DNA of 16,134 nt from assembly GCA_020721485.1 (NCBI GenBank), contig DYMR01000005.1, positions 8,823 to 24,956 on the forward strand, read 5' to 3'. The DNA is from Halothiobacillus neapolitanus (GTDB lineage Bacteria; Pseudomonadota; Gammaproteobacteria; Halothiobacillales; Halothiobacillaceae). The notes beneath the pieces were generated by a model, which was given only the letters and a program-made list of their open reading frames with translations, was not told where the DNA came from and searched no databases. The position numbers and the translations under genes were made by a program. Shown piece by piece: positions 8,022-15,588 of this stretch (the stretch's first letter is position 1; every line of letters starts with the position of its first letter).

Positions 8022-8840
8022 ATGCATTTGGCGATTATCGGCGGCACCGGCTTGAGTCAGTTGGATGGATTGGAATCGGTGCGGCATCAGGTGATTTCCA
8101 CCCCGTATGGCGAACCGTCCGGCCCGGTGAGCATCGGCCAAATGGCGGGTTGCGAAGTCGTATTTCTGCCTCGGCATGGCTACAACCACCGCATTCCGCC
8201 GCACGGCATTAACTACCGCGCCAATTTATGGGCGTTGAAAGAATTGGGCGTAGAGCGGATTTTGGCGGTGTCGTCGGTCGGCGGCATCGCGCCCGGCATG
8301 CAACCGGGAGCGCTCTGCGTGCCGGATCAAATCATTGATTACACTTGGGGCCGCCCCAACACCTTTTTCGAAGGAGATCTGGAGGCCGTCACGCATGTGG
8401 ACTTCAGCTATCCCTACGATGCGGATTTGCGCGCCTCGTTATTGCGGGCGGGCGCGGCCTTGTCGATTCCGCTGATGGATGGCGGCACCTACGGCGCAAC
8501 GCAGGGACCGCGTTTGGAAACCGCCGCCGAAATCCAACGGATGCAGCGCGATGGTTGCGATGTGGTCGGGATGACCGGCATGCCCGAGGCCATTCTCGCG
8601 CGGGAGTGCGACATTCGATACGCCAGCTTGAATGTGGTGGCCAATCGCGCGGCGGGGATGAACGGCGGCGGGCTGGTCGATTTTCATGAAATCAACCAAA
8701 CCATTCGCGACCGCATGGCCGCCGTGCGCCGGTTGTTTTTGCACCTGCTCAATACCCGAGATTGTGCAGTGTGCGGCAACGCGGCCTCGGCGGCGCCGGT
8801 TTGCGCGGCGGGTGCTGCAAAACTCAAGCCGGATGCGTAG
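8022..8840 (+). CDS. mtnP: S-methyl-5'-thioinosine / methylthioadenosine phosphorylase
   Basis: This purine nucleoside phosphorylase family enzyme splits methylthio-nucleosides, by-products of polyamine and homoserine-lactone synthesis, to base plus methylthioribose-1-phosphate. Phosphate-site segments GGTG (7-10) and RHG (51-53) are present, as are VSSVGGIAPGM (83-93), GPRLETAAEI (162-171) and GMTGMPEA (183-190). Human MTAP has Asp in the base-recognition segment (TDYDCW as recalled); here the equivalent region reads VANRAAGM with N208, which favours a 6-oxopurine as in the Pseudomonas PA3004 methylthioinosine phosphorylase. That specificity is inference. The C-terminal tail contains a CAVC pair (C248, C251) and C261. 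Length is 272 residues. The ATG has AGGAA 7 bases upstream. It follows hpt closely. Confidence 0.9.
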   Translation: MHLAIIGGTGLSQLDGLESVRHQVISTPYGEPSGPVSIGQMAGCEVVFLPRHGYNHRIPPHGINYRANLWALKELGVERILAVSSVGGIAPGMQPGALCVPDQIIDYTWGRPNTFFEGDLEAVTHVDFSYPYDADLRASLLRAGAALSIPLMDGGTYGATQGPRLETAAEIQRMQRDGCDVVGMTGMPEAILARECDIRYASLNVVANRAAGMNGGGLVDFHEINQTIRDRMAAVRRLFLHLLNTRDCAVCGNAASAAPVCAAGAAKLKPDA

Positions 8841-8843
8841 AAT
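8815..8843 (+). promoter_or_regulatory. Candidate sigma-70 promoter for thrC-alaC-hom
   Basis: The -10 element TAGAAT (8838-8843, 5 of 6 consensus) overlaps the mtnP stop codon. CTGCAA (8815-8820, 3 of 6) lies 17 bases upstream as a weak -35. Transcription would begin near 8850, leaving about 30 bases before the thrC ATG. It would make the threonine cluster independent of the purine salvage genes. Confidence 0.42.
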
Positions 8844-8880
8844 GCGGCGTTCAATTTACACCGTTTAGGTTTGAGCCCCG

Positions 8881-10044
8881 ATGTCCCAGCCGACCCGTTA
8901 CACCGGTCTGATCGACCGCTACCGCCGCCATCTGCCCGTTACCGACAGCACCCCGGTCATTAGCTTGGGGGAGGGGAATACCCCGTTGATTCGGCTGAAT
9001 AATTTGCCGAAATTGCTCGAGCTGGATCTGGATATTTATGTCAAGTATGAGGGGCTGAACCCGACCGGTTCCTTCAAAGATCGCGGCATGACCATGGCCG
9101 TGACCAAAGCGGTCGAAGCGGGCTCGCGGGCGATTATTTGCGCTTCTACCGGCAACACCTCCGCCGCCGCCGCCGCCTATGCCGCCCGCGCGGGCATTAC
9201 CGCCTTCGTTCTGATTCCCGATGGCAAAATCGCCATGGGCAAGCTCGCCCAAGCCATGATGTACGGCGCAGTCACCCTGCAAATTCGCGGCAATTTCGAT
9301 GATGGCATGCGCTTGGTGAAAGAAGTCGCGGACCATGCGCCGGTCACCATCGTCAACTCCGTCAACCCGTATCGCTTGCAAGGCCAGAAAACCGCTGCGT
9401 TCGAAATCATCGAAGAATTGGGACGCGCGCCGGACTACCATTGCCTGCCGGTCGGCAATGCGGGCAATATCACCGCGCATTGGATGGGGTATTGCGAGTC
9501 ATCGGCGGATTCCGGCCATCAACTCACCGAATCGTGCGCGTTTTGCGAAGGCGAGTGTGCGTTCGTCCACGGCGCGATCTGCCGCAACCGGCCAAAAATG
9601 GTGGGTTATCAAGCGGCGGGGTCGGCGCCCTTCATTCGCGGCGCTATGGTCGATCACCCCGAAACCCTTGCCACCGCGATTCGCATTGGTCATCCGCAAA
9701 GCTGGGATCGTGCGTGGAAGGTCATGCAAGAGTCGGGCGGTTGGTTTGCTGAGGTGACGGATGATGAAATCCTTGCGGCGCAGCGCTTATTGACCCAGCA
9801 CGAAGGTGTGTTCTGCGAACCGGCTTCGGCGGCTTCGTTGGCGGGTCTGATTAAAGATGCCAAAGCGGGCAAACTCAAAGCCGGCGCCACGGTCGTGCTG
9901 ACCCTCACGGGCAATGGCTTGAAAGACCCGGACACCGCCATCGCGCAGTGCGAAGGCCGCTTAGGGTCTGGCGAACGGTCGAAAATGTTGACCATCGATG
10001 CCAATTTGGATGCGGTGCGGGGCGCGATTCTCGACCATATGTAA
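8881..10044 (+). CDS. thrC: Threonine synthase ThrC with a cysteine-rich insertion
   Basis: ThrC converts O-phosphohomoserine to threonine with pyridoxal phosphate. The PLP lysine lies in NPTGSFKDRG (K66); ICASTGNTSAAAAAYAARAG (86-105) and the phosphate-binding LPVGNAGNITAHW (189-201) are classic for the shorter bacterial class of about 350 residues, rather than the E. coli class of about 430. Between HWMGY and KMVGYQAAGSAP lies a segment (about 205-237) longer than in homologues I recall, with Cys at 205, 219, 222, 226 and 234, a possible metal or disulfide site. The ribosome-binding site before ATG 8881 is weak (AGG at 8867-8869). The gene leads a thrC-alaC-hom run, with a candidate promoter at the mtnP stop. 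Identity is secure; the insertion's role is unknown. Confidence 0.95.
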   Translation: MSQPTRYTGLIDRYRRHLPVTDSTPVISLGEGNTPLIRLNNLPKLLELDLDIYVKYEGLNPTGSFKDRGMTMAVTKAVEAGSRAIICASTGNTSAAAAAYAARAGITAFVLIPDGKIAMGKLAQAMMYGAVTLQIRGNFDDGMRLVKEVADHAPVTIVNSVNPYRLQGQKTAAFEIIEELGRAPDYHCLPVGNAGNITAHWMGYCESSADSGHQLTESCAFCEGECAFVHGAICRNRPKMVGYQAAGSAPFIRGAMVDHPETLATAIRIGHPQSWDRAWKVMQESGGWFAEVTDDEILAAQRLLTQHEGVFCEPASAASLAGLIKDAKAGKLKAGATVVLTLTGNGLKDPDTAIAQCEGRLGSGERSKMLTIDANLDAVRGAILDHM

Positions 10045-10066
10045 GTCGGCAAAGGCCGCCGCCATC

Positions 10067-10124
10067 TGGCCATCTATTTTTGGCCATCATCGGTGGGATG
10101 TTGTGAGTGGCCACTGCGGTGGCC
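10067..10124 (+). promoter_or_regulatory. Repeats and hairpin in the thrC-alaC gap
   Basis: The 113-bp gap between thrC and alaC holds two copies of TGGCCATC (10067-10074 and 10081-10088) with a 14-bp period. A 6-bp perfect hairpin GGCCAC-TGCG-GTGGCC follows at 10109-10124. There is no T-run after the hairpin, so it is not a typical intrinsic terminator. It may be an mRNA-processing, attenuation or protein-binding site, or have no function. Confidence 0.3.
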
Positions 10125-10157
10125 GTGGTGTGTATCAATAGTTGTTGCAGGAATATC

Positions 10158-11369
10158 GTGAACGATCAATTTGCCCGAATCGGCCGCTTGCCGCCTTATG
10201 TGTTCAATATCATTGGTGAACTGAAAGCCAAAGCGCGCGCGGCGGGCGAAGACATTATCGACTTCGGCATGGGCAACCCCGATCAGCCCACGCCGCAACA
10301 CATTGTGGATAAGCTGATTGAAACCGTGCGCCGGGGCGATACGCACCGGTATTCGCAGTCCAAAGGGATTCCGCGTTTGCGTCGCGCCATCGCCAATTGG
10401 TACAAAACGCGCTACGCGGTGGATATTGATCCGGAAAAAGAAGCTATTGTCACGATTGGCTCGAAAGAAGGCTTGGGTCATCTCGCCATGGCGACGCTGT
10501 CCGCCGGGGATACCGTGCTGGTGCCGAATCCGGCCTACCCGATTCATCCCTACGGCAGCGTGATCGCAGATGCGGATATTCGCCATGTGCGCCTCACACC
10601 GGAAGTGGATTTTTTTGAAGAGCTTGACCGGGCGATCAAAGAAACCTGGCCGAAGCCGAAGATGCTGATTTTGAACTTCCCGGCCAACCCGACCACGCAG
10701 TGCGTCGATCTGCCGTTTTTCGAGCGCGTGGTCGAAATTTGCCGCGAGGCGGGTATCTGGATCGTGCACGATCTGGCCTATGCCGACATCGTGTTCGATG
10801 GCTATGTGGCGCCGTCGATCCTGCAAGTACCGGGTGCCAAAGACATTGCCGTAGAGTTTTTCACCCTGTCGAAAAGCTACAACATGCCCGGCTGGCGCGT
10901 CGGCTTCATGGTGGGCAACCCGACCTTGGTCAATGCCTTGGCGCGGATGAAATCCTACTTTGATTACGGCACCTTCACGCCAATTCAAGTGGCGGCCATC
11001 CTCGCGCTCGAAGGCGACCAATCCTGCGTCAAAGAAATCAGCGATATGTACCAAAAACGGCGCGATGTGCTCTGCGAAGGGCTCAATTCCGCCGGTTGGC
11101 CGGTCGAACCGCCGAAGGCCACCATGTTCGTGTGGGCGAAAATCCCGCCGCTGTTCGCGCATTTGAAATCTCTGGAATTCACCAAGTTGCTGCTGAACGA
11201 GGCCAAAGTGGCAGTCTCGCCGGGGATTGGGTTCGGCGATTATGGCGACGACTATGTCCGGTTCGGTTTGATCGAAAACGAACACCGCAGCCGCCAAGCC
11301 ATTCGCGGCATCAAGGCCATGTTCCGTAAAGAAGAACAGCGGCGCGCGGCGGAAGGAGCCAAGGCATGA
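10158..11369 (+). CDS. alaC: Alanine transaminase AlaC (class I/II aminotransferase)
   Basis: This PLP-dependent aminotransferase aligns almost throughout with E. coli AlaC, which transfers amino groups between glutamate and pyruvate. Numbered from the [18 protein letters not shown] (9-23), [11 protein letters not shown] (32-42), [15 protein letters not shown] (64-78), [10 protein letters not shown] (174-183, with substrate/PLP-contacting N177), VHDLAYADI (203-211), and [17 protein letters not shown] (234-250) with PLP lysine K239 and R247. The GTG at 10158 was chosen because AGGA (10149-10152) lies 5 bases before it and homologous sequence begins just after it. The frame is open from an ATG at 10107, but those 17 codons cross the hairpin and resemble nothing. 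Length is 403 residues. It overlaps hom by ATGA. Association of alaC with hom/thrC is a known proteobacterial arrangement. Confidence 0.94.
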   Translation: MNDQFARIGRLPPYVFNIIGELKAKARAAGEDIIDFGMGNPDQPTPQHIVDKLIETVRRGDTHRYSQSKGIPRLRRAIANWYKTRYAVDIDPEKEAIVTIGSKEGLGHLAMATLSAGDTVLVPNPAYPIHPYGSVIADADIRHVRLTPEVDFFEELDRAIKETWPKPKMLILNFPANPTTQCVDLPFFERVVEICREAGIWIVHDLAYADIVFDGYVAPSILQVPGAKDIAVEFFTLSKSYNMPGWRVGFMVGNPTLVNALARMKSYFDYGTFTPIQVAAILALEGDQSCVKEISDMYQKRRDVLCEGLNSAGWPVEPPKATMFVWAKIPPLFAHLKSLEFTKLLLNEAKVAVSPGIGFGDYGDDYVRFGLIENEHRSRQAIRGIKAMFRKEEQRRAAEGAKA

Positions 11370-12703
11370 CGGATTCCGCGCACACCGCGCTGCCACCGGT
11401 TCGGGTCGGGCTGCTGGGGCTCGGCACGGTCGGCGGCGGCGTCATCAATGTATTGCAACGCAATGCCGATCAAATCGCCCGCCGCTGCGGGCGCCGCATC
11501 GAGATCATTCATGCCGCTGCCCGACGGCTGGATGCGCCGCGCATTTGTTCGCTGGATGGCATTCTTCTGACCACTGACCCGATGTCGGTGGTGGAAAATC
11601 CTGCGGTTGATATTGTCGTTGAGGTCATGGGCGGAATGAACCCGGCGCATGCCCTGATCGAGCGCGCGCTCAGCCTCGGCAAGCCCGTGGTCACGGCCAA
11701 CAAAGCGCTGATTGCGCACGAAGGCAATGCCTTGTTCGAGCGCGCCGAAGCGCAGGGCACCTTGGTGGCGTTCGAGGCGGCCGTTGCGGGCGGCATCCCG
11801 ATCATCAAATCCCTGCGTGAAGGATTGGCCGCTAACCGCATCGAATGGCTGGCGGGCATCATCAACGGCACCGGCAATTTTATTCTTACCGCCATGCGTG
11901 ATGCCGGGCGCAGCTTTGCCGATGTGCTGGCCGAAGCGCAGGCGCTGGGCTACGCCGAAGCGGACCCGGCGTTCGATGTCGAAGGCATTGATGCCGCGCA
12001 TAAACTTACGATTATGGCGGCGATTGCCTTTGGGATGCCGCTCAAATTCGACGGCGTGTACACCGAAGGCTTAAGCGCGTTGCAGACCGAAGATGTGCGC
12101 TATGCCCGCGAACTCGGCTATCAAATCAAACAGTTGGGCATCGCGCGCCGTCATCCCGAGGGCGTGGAATTGCGCGTTCACCCCACGCTGATCCCTGAAC
12201 GGCGGCTGTTGGCCAATGTCGATGGCGTCAAAAATGCCGTGCTGGTGTGGGGCGATGCGGTCGGGCCGACGCTGTTTTACGGCGCGGGGGCGGGCGCGGA
12301 ACCGACCGCCTCGGCCGTGGTGGCGGACTTGGTTGATGTCGTGCGCACGCTCACCGCCGACCCCACGCATCGCGTGCCGCATTTGGCCGTGGTGCCGAGC
12401 GAGGTCAGCGACCTGCCGGTGCTGCCGATGTCGGAAGTGACCACCGGCTATTATCTGCGGCTGATGGTGCGCGACCAGCCCGGTGTGTTGGCGAACATTG
12501 CCCGCATCTTGGCCGATCACGGCATCAATATTGAAGCGATGATTCAGAAAGAGGCCAGCGAAACCAGCGCGCATCTGCCGATTGTTCTGCTCACGCATCC
12601 GCTGCGCGAGGCGGTGATGAACCGCGCGATCCTCGCGATCGAAGCGCTCGACTCCGTGCAAGCGCCGGTCGTGCGGATTCGCGTGGAGTCCTTGGCGGGG
12701 TAA
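11366..12703 (+). CDS. hom: Homoserine dehydrogenase with C-terminal ACT domain
   Basis: Hom reduces aspartate semialdehyde to homoserine with NAD(P)H, the branch point to threonine and methionine. Seen are the Rossmann motif [11 protein letters not shown] (15-25), [13 protein letters not shown] (108-120), [12 protein letters not shown] (163-174) and [11 protein letters not shown] (204-214), which contains the predicted catalytic D209 and K213. A C-terminal ACT domain begins near 361 ([20 protein letters not shown]), the usual site of threonine feedback inhibition. It is a monofunctional enzyme: no aspartokinase domain is fused. Length is 445 residues, normal for the family. The start overlaps alaC by ATGA, indicating coupled translation, and a strong terminator follows 63 bp after the stop. 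With ThrC it supplies the threonine branch except for homoserine kinase, which is not in the window. Confidence 0.97.
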   Translation: MTDSAHTALPPVRVGLLGLGTVGGGVINVLQRNADQIARRCGRRIEIIHAAARRLDAPRICSLDGILLTTDPMSVVENPAVDIVVEVMGGMNPAHALIERALSLGKPVVTANKALIAHEGNALFERAEAQGTLVAFEAAVAGGIPIIKSLREGLAANRIEWLAGIINGTGNFILTAMRDAGRSFADVLAEAQALGYAEADPAFDVEGIDAAHKLTIMAAIAFGMPLKFDGVYTEGLSALQTEDVRYARELGYQIKQLGIARRHPEGVELRVHPTLIPERRLLANVDGVKNAVLVWGDAVGPTLFYGAGAGAEPTASAVVADLVDVVRTLTADPTHRVPHLAVVPSEVSDLPVLPMSEVTTGYYLRLMVRDQPGVLANIARILADHGINIEAMIQKEASETSAHLPIVLLTHPLREAVMNRAILAIEALDSVQAPVVRIRVESLAG

Positions 12704-12766
12704 TCCTCGTTCACAGCCGGATACGCGGGCTGTTGGAATTTTGACACCCGGTTATTCGACTGACTT

Positions 12767-12794
12767 AAAGCCCATCATTCGTGATGGGCTTTTT
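12767..12794 (+). terminator. Rho-independent terminator after hom
   Basis: An 11-bp perfect stem (AAAGCCCATCA paired with TGATGGGCTTT) closes a TTCG tetraloop and runs into TTTTT. It is a textbook intrinsic terminator ending the thrC-alaC-hom transcript, and it separates that operon from the GGDEF/flagellar genes. Confidence 0.95.
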
Positions 12795-12839
12795 AATTTA
12801 TCGCTATTAAATCATTATGTTGCGGAATGTTCTGCGAAA

Positions 12840-12856
12840 TTGGCACGCGCCGTGCT
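12840..12856 (+). promoter_or_regulatory. Sigma-54 (RpoN) promoter upstream of the GGDEF gene
   Basis: TTGGCACGCGCCGTGCT matches the RpoN consensus (TGGCAC-N5-TTGCW): the -24 element TGGCAC is exact, the -12 element GTGCT differs at one base, and GG (12842-12843) and GC (12854-12855) have the required 12-base offset. Transcription should start near 12867, about 25 bases before the ATG at 12891. RpoN with an FleQ-type activator drives many polar-flagellar genes, which fits the neighbouring fliLMN. No FleQ binding site was identified. Confidence 0.75.
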
Positions 12857-12890
12857 TTATAACAGTCATCGTTCCTTGAGGATACGGATC

Positions 12891-13826
12891 ATGGCTGCTT
12901 ACCGCTCGAATATCGATGATGCCCTGGCTGATGGCCGGAGTTATCGGCTGCGTGTGCCGGAAGCGGCCACCTCGCCGGCCTTGTCGGTGGATGCCACCGC
13001 CGTGAAATTATCCTTGATGCATTTGGCGCAGCGGTATCTTGATCCGAATAGCCTGCTGAACGCGGTGTTCGATGCCCTCACCGCCTATCTGCCTTTGATC
13101 GGTTTTGCGTGGGTGCAAGAGCACACGCAGATTCAAACGCCGTCTTTCGTGCCGTCCTTCGCGCCGGAATCCAGTACACACCAGAGTTTAACCTTACGCG
13201 ATGAGGAGCAAATCGTTGGCCAGTTGAGTATCCAAAGCGAGCGCCCCTTATCCGATACCGAATTGCGTTGGCTGGAAAAAATGATGCAATCCGTGGCGTT
13301 GGCGCTGCGCAACACGGTAATTTTTCAAAACGCTTTGCAGGCAGCGCAAATGGATCCGCTCACCGGCTTGGAAAACCGCCGGGCGTTTGATGTGCAAATC
13401 GCGCGGGAACAAGCGCAGTTTGTCCGCTATGGGCTGAATTCCAGCCTAGTGGTGATGGATCTGAATGGCTTCAAAGCGATAAATGACACTTGGGGCCATG
13501 ATGTGGGCGACCGGTTACTGGCGCATTTCGCCGCCGGGTTGCGCAGCATTATTCGGGAAACCGATCATGTGTATCGTTTTGGGGGGGATGAGTTTTGCGT
13601 CTTGTTGCCGGGCACGGGGCACTACGGTGCCAAAAAAATGACGGCTCGGCTGGATGCGTGGCTGGCCAGTCATGAATTGGTGCTGCAATCCGGCGAACGC
13701 CTGACCGTGCGCACCAGTTACGGTTGTGCCGTGCCGGAAAAAGAATCGGATTGCCGCGATTGGTTTCGTCGTGCCGACCAGGATTTGTATCAAAACAAAC
13801 GCGCCTTGCGCAGTTGCGCGGCGTGA
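12891..13826 (+). CDS. Diguanylate cyclase: N-terminal GAF-like sensor region plus GGDEF domain
   Basis: The C-terminal GGDEF domain (about 154-310) should make cyclic di-GMP from two GTP. It shows DPLTGLENRRAF (155-166), VVMDLNGFKAIND (187-199) and the intact active site RFGGDEF (229-235). RETD (222-225), five residues before GGDEF, is the RxxD inhibitory site, so product feedback is expected. Residues about 40-140 look like a divergent GAF-type sensor, but I cannot name its ligand. No membrane segment or EAL domain is seen, so it is probably cytoplasmic. The ATG at 12891 has an AGGA about 8 bases upstream (12879-12882) and gives 311 residues. The frame is open back to 12741, but that crosses the terminator and the sigma-54 promoter, so a longer start is rejected. 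Its position suggests control of motility or surface attachment. Confidence 0.9.
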   Translation: MAAYRSNIDDALADGRSYRLRVPEAATSPALSVDATAVKLSLMHLAQRYLDPNSLLNAVFDALTAYLPLIGFAWVQEHTQIQTPSFVPSFAPESSTHQSLTLRDEEQIVGQLSIQSERPLSDTELRWLEKMMQSVALALRNTVIFQNALQAAQMDPLTGLENRRAFDVQIAREQAQFVRYGLNSSLVVMDLNGFKAINDTWGHDVGDRLLAHFAAGLRSIIRETDHVYRFGGDEFCVLLPGTGHYGAKKMTARLDAWLASHELVLQSGERLTVRTSYGCAVPEKESDCRDWFRRADQDLYQNKRALRSCAA

Positions 13827-13876
13827 TGCGGGGCGCGCTGACGCGGCCAGATGCGTGATCGACGGATGAAAAAGCA

Positions 13877-13903
13877 TCGCGCTGCGGTTAAGCTACAGCG
13901 CGA
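13877..13903 (+). repeat. 8-bp inverted repeat between the GGDEF gene and fliL
   Basis: TCGCGCTG and CAGCGCGA pair perfectly around an 11-base loop in the 151-bp gap before fliL. There is no T-run, so it may be a Rho-dependent or weak terminator, an mRNA-stability hairpin, or a protein-binding site. No good sigma-28 or sigma-54 promoter for fliL was found in this gap. Confidence 0.4.
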
Positions 13904-13977
13904 ACCGTGTGTCTGAAGGTAGACGCACCCCGATTCAACGCCCAAACGCTCAAGGCGATCATCACGGAGTACGCAAC

Positions 13978-14532
13978 ATGGCCAAGGCAGAAGCGGTCGA
14001 AAAAGAAGAAGCCCCCAAACCGGCGGGCGGTGGCAACAAAATGGTCACGATTTTGATGATCGTGATTATTTTATTGTTGGTGGCGGTGATGGGTGTGGGC
14101 GCCATGCTCTTGCTGAAAAAGCCGGCGGCCGATGGCGGCCATGCGGCCACGACCGAACAATCTGCCGATGCACACGGCGATAAGAAAGCCGATGGCGCCG
14201 ATCATAAAGGCGAGCCGATCACCATCCCGCTGGGTCAACCCGTAACCGTCAATCTTTCGGCACCCAACGATGCCAGTTTGTTGCAGGTCGAGCTGGATTT
14301 GATTACCTATGACCACGCGGCCGATGCGGCGGTGAAGGCCAATCGCGGGGAAATCATCAACAACATCATGTTGGCCTTGAGCGATGTCAATGCTGCCAAG
14401 TTGCGCACCCGTGAGGGCAAAGAAGCGTTACAAAAAGAATTGAAAGACACCGTGAATGCGGTGTTGGAAAAGCGCGCGGGCAAGAAGGATCTGATTGCCG
14501 ATGTGTTTTTTACCAAACTATTGATGCAATAG
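13978..14532 (+). CDS. fliL: Flagellar basal body-associated protein FliL
   Basis: FliL is a single-pass inner-membrane protein next to the stator ring; it supports stator function and swarming. The 184-residue product has a short charged cytoplasmic N-terminus, one membrane segment (about 22-46), a charged Ala/Asp/His-rich linker (50-78) and the periplasmic domain. This has PITIPLGQPVTVNL (80-93), LLQVELDLITYD (101-112) and the typical C-terminal DVFFTKLLMQ (175-184). The ATG at 13978 has GGAG 8 bases upstream. A GTG at 13909 is in frame, but the extra 23 residues precede the expected N-terminus and lack a good ribosome-binding site. fliM starts 12 bp after its stop, so the genes are co-transcribed. 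Confidence 0.93.
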   Translation: MAKAEAVEKEEAPKPAGGGNKMVTILMIVIILLLVAVMGVGAMLLLKKPAADGGHAATTEQSADAHGDKKADGADHKGEPITIPLGQPVTVNLSAPNDASLLQVELDLITYDHAADAAVKANRGEIINNIMLALSDVNAAKLRTREGKEALQKELKDTVNAVLEKRAGKKDLIADVFFTKLLMQ

Positions 14533-14544
14533 AAGGAACGGCGT

Positions 14545-15585
14545 GTGGGCGGGGCAGATATTCTTTCGCAAGATGAAATTGATGCCCTGCTGAACGGCGT
14601 CGATGAGGGGGATGTCGCGACGGAAGAGGGCGTGGGCGATCCCGCGCAAGCCCGCTCGTATGACCTCACCTCGCAAGAGCGCATCGTCCGGGGGCGGCTG
14701 CCCACGCTGGAGATGCTCAACGAACGCTTCGCGCGTAACTTCCGGATTCGCTTGGTTTCGATGCTGCGGCGCACGGTCGATATTTCGATCGAAGGCGTGC
14801 GCATGGTCAAGTACAGCGAATATTCCCATTCGCTGTATGTGCCCACCTCACTCACCCTCGTGCATGTGCGCCCGTTGAAAGGGGTGGGCGTGTTTATGAT
14901 GGAATCGCAGCTTGTGTTCAAGCTCGTCGATAATTTTTTCGGCGGATTTGGCATGCACGCCAAAATCGAAGGGCGGGATTTCACGCCCACCGAATTACGG
15001 GTCATCACCCGAATTTTGGAACAGGCGGTCGATGAAGTGCAACGCTCTTGGGCGCCGATTTACCCCATTCAATTTCAAACCGTTAGCCACGAAATGAACC
15101 CGCAGCTGGCGAACATCGTTTCCGGCACGGAAGTGGTGGTGGTCAGCAGTTTTCGGATCGAGGTAGAAGGCGGCGGCGGCAAATTCGATATTGTCTTCCC
15201 GTATTCGATGATCGAGCCGGTGCGGGATTTACTGGATGGCGGGCTGCAAGGCGATCGGCTGGAGGTGGATGAACGCTGGAGTTCCGCCCTGCGCCGTGAG
15301 CTGGGTTTGGCCGAAATTGAATTGGTGGCGCAGTTGGGCGATGCGCGCTTGATGCTATCCGATCTGGCGCAAATCAAACCCGGCGACATTATTCCGTTTG
15401 AAATGCCCGAGCAAATCGTGCTCACCGCCGCTGGTTTGCCGCTGTATGCCGGCAAACTGGGCGCGCACCGTGGGAATAAAGCCATTCGGATTGATGGGCC
15501 GATGCCTGAACGGCTGGAGCGCAGCATCCACCCCAATGAGGCACTGCGGGCGCAGGCCACCAAACCTTCCGCTGTTGAGGAGTAA
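14545..15585 (+). CDS. fliM: Flagellar motor switch protein FliM
   Basis: FliM is the C-ring protein that binds phosphorylated CheY and sets the direction of rotation. The N-terminal LSQDEIDALLNG (7-18) is the CheY-binding peptide. The middle CheC-like domain includes the GGFG motif (133-136) within VDNFFGGFGMHAKIEGRDFT, and the C-terminal SpoA domain (about 250-330) ends with VLTAAGLPLYAGKLGAHRGNKAIRI-type strands that pair with FliN. At 346 residues it is full length. The start is GTG at 14545, with AGAAGGA upstream and LSQDEIDALL in the right place; a GTG two bases earlier is out of frame. It lies between fliL (12 bp) and fliN (3 bp). Confidence 0.97.
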   Translation: MGGADILSQDEIDALLNGVDEGDVATEEGVGDPAQARSYDLTSQERIVRGRLPTLEMLNERFARNFRIRLVSMLRRTVDISIEGVRMVKYSEYSHSLYVPTSLTLVHVRPLKGVGVFMMESQLVFKLVDNFFGGFGMHAKIEGRDFTPTELRVITRILEQAVDEVQRSWAPIYPIQFQTVSHEMNPQLANIVSGTEVVVVSSFRIEVEGGGGKFDIVFPYSMIEPVRDLLDGGLQGDRLEVDERWSSALRRELGLAEIELVAQLGDARLMLSDLAQIKPGDIIPFEMPEQIVLTAAGLPLYAGKLGAHRGNKAIRIDGPMPERLERSIHPNEALRAQATKPSAVEE

Positions 15586-15588
15586 ATC

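Noticed and set aside
10074..11396. 440-codon open frame on the minus strand opposite alaC
   Set aside because: It is the shadow of a GC-rich codon pattern: the product has no recognisable motif and is rich in Arg, His and Gln, while the plus strand encodes a complete AlaC.
12741..12890. 50-residue N-terminal extension of the GGDEF protein from a TTG
   Set aside because: It would be translated across an intrinsic terminator and a sigma-54 promoter, and the ATG at 12891 is well placed after the predicted transcription start.
13886..13899. Second sigma-54 promoter (GG-N10-GC) upstream of fliL
   Set aside because: Only the GG/GC spacing fits. The surrounding bases do not resemble TGGCAC or TTGCW, and the match lies within the inverted repeat.
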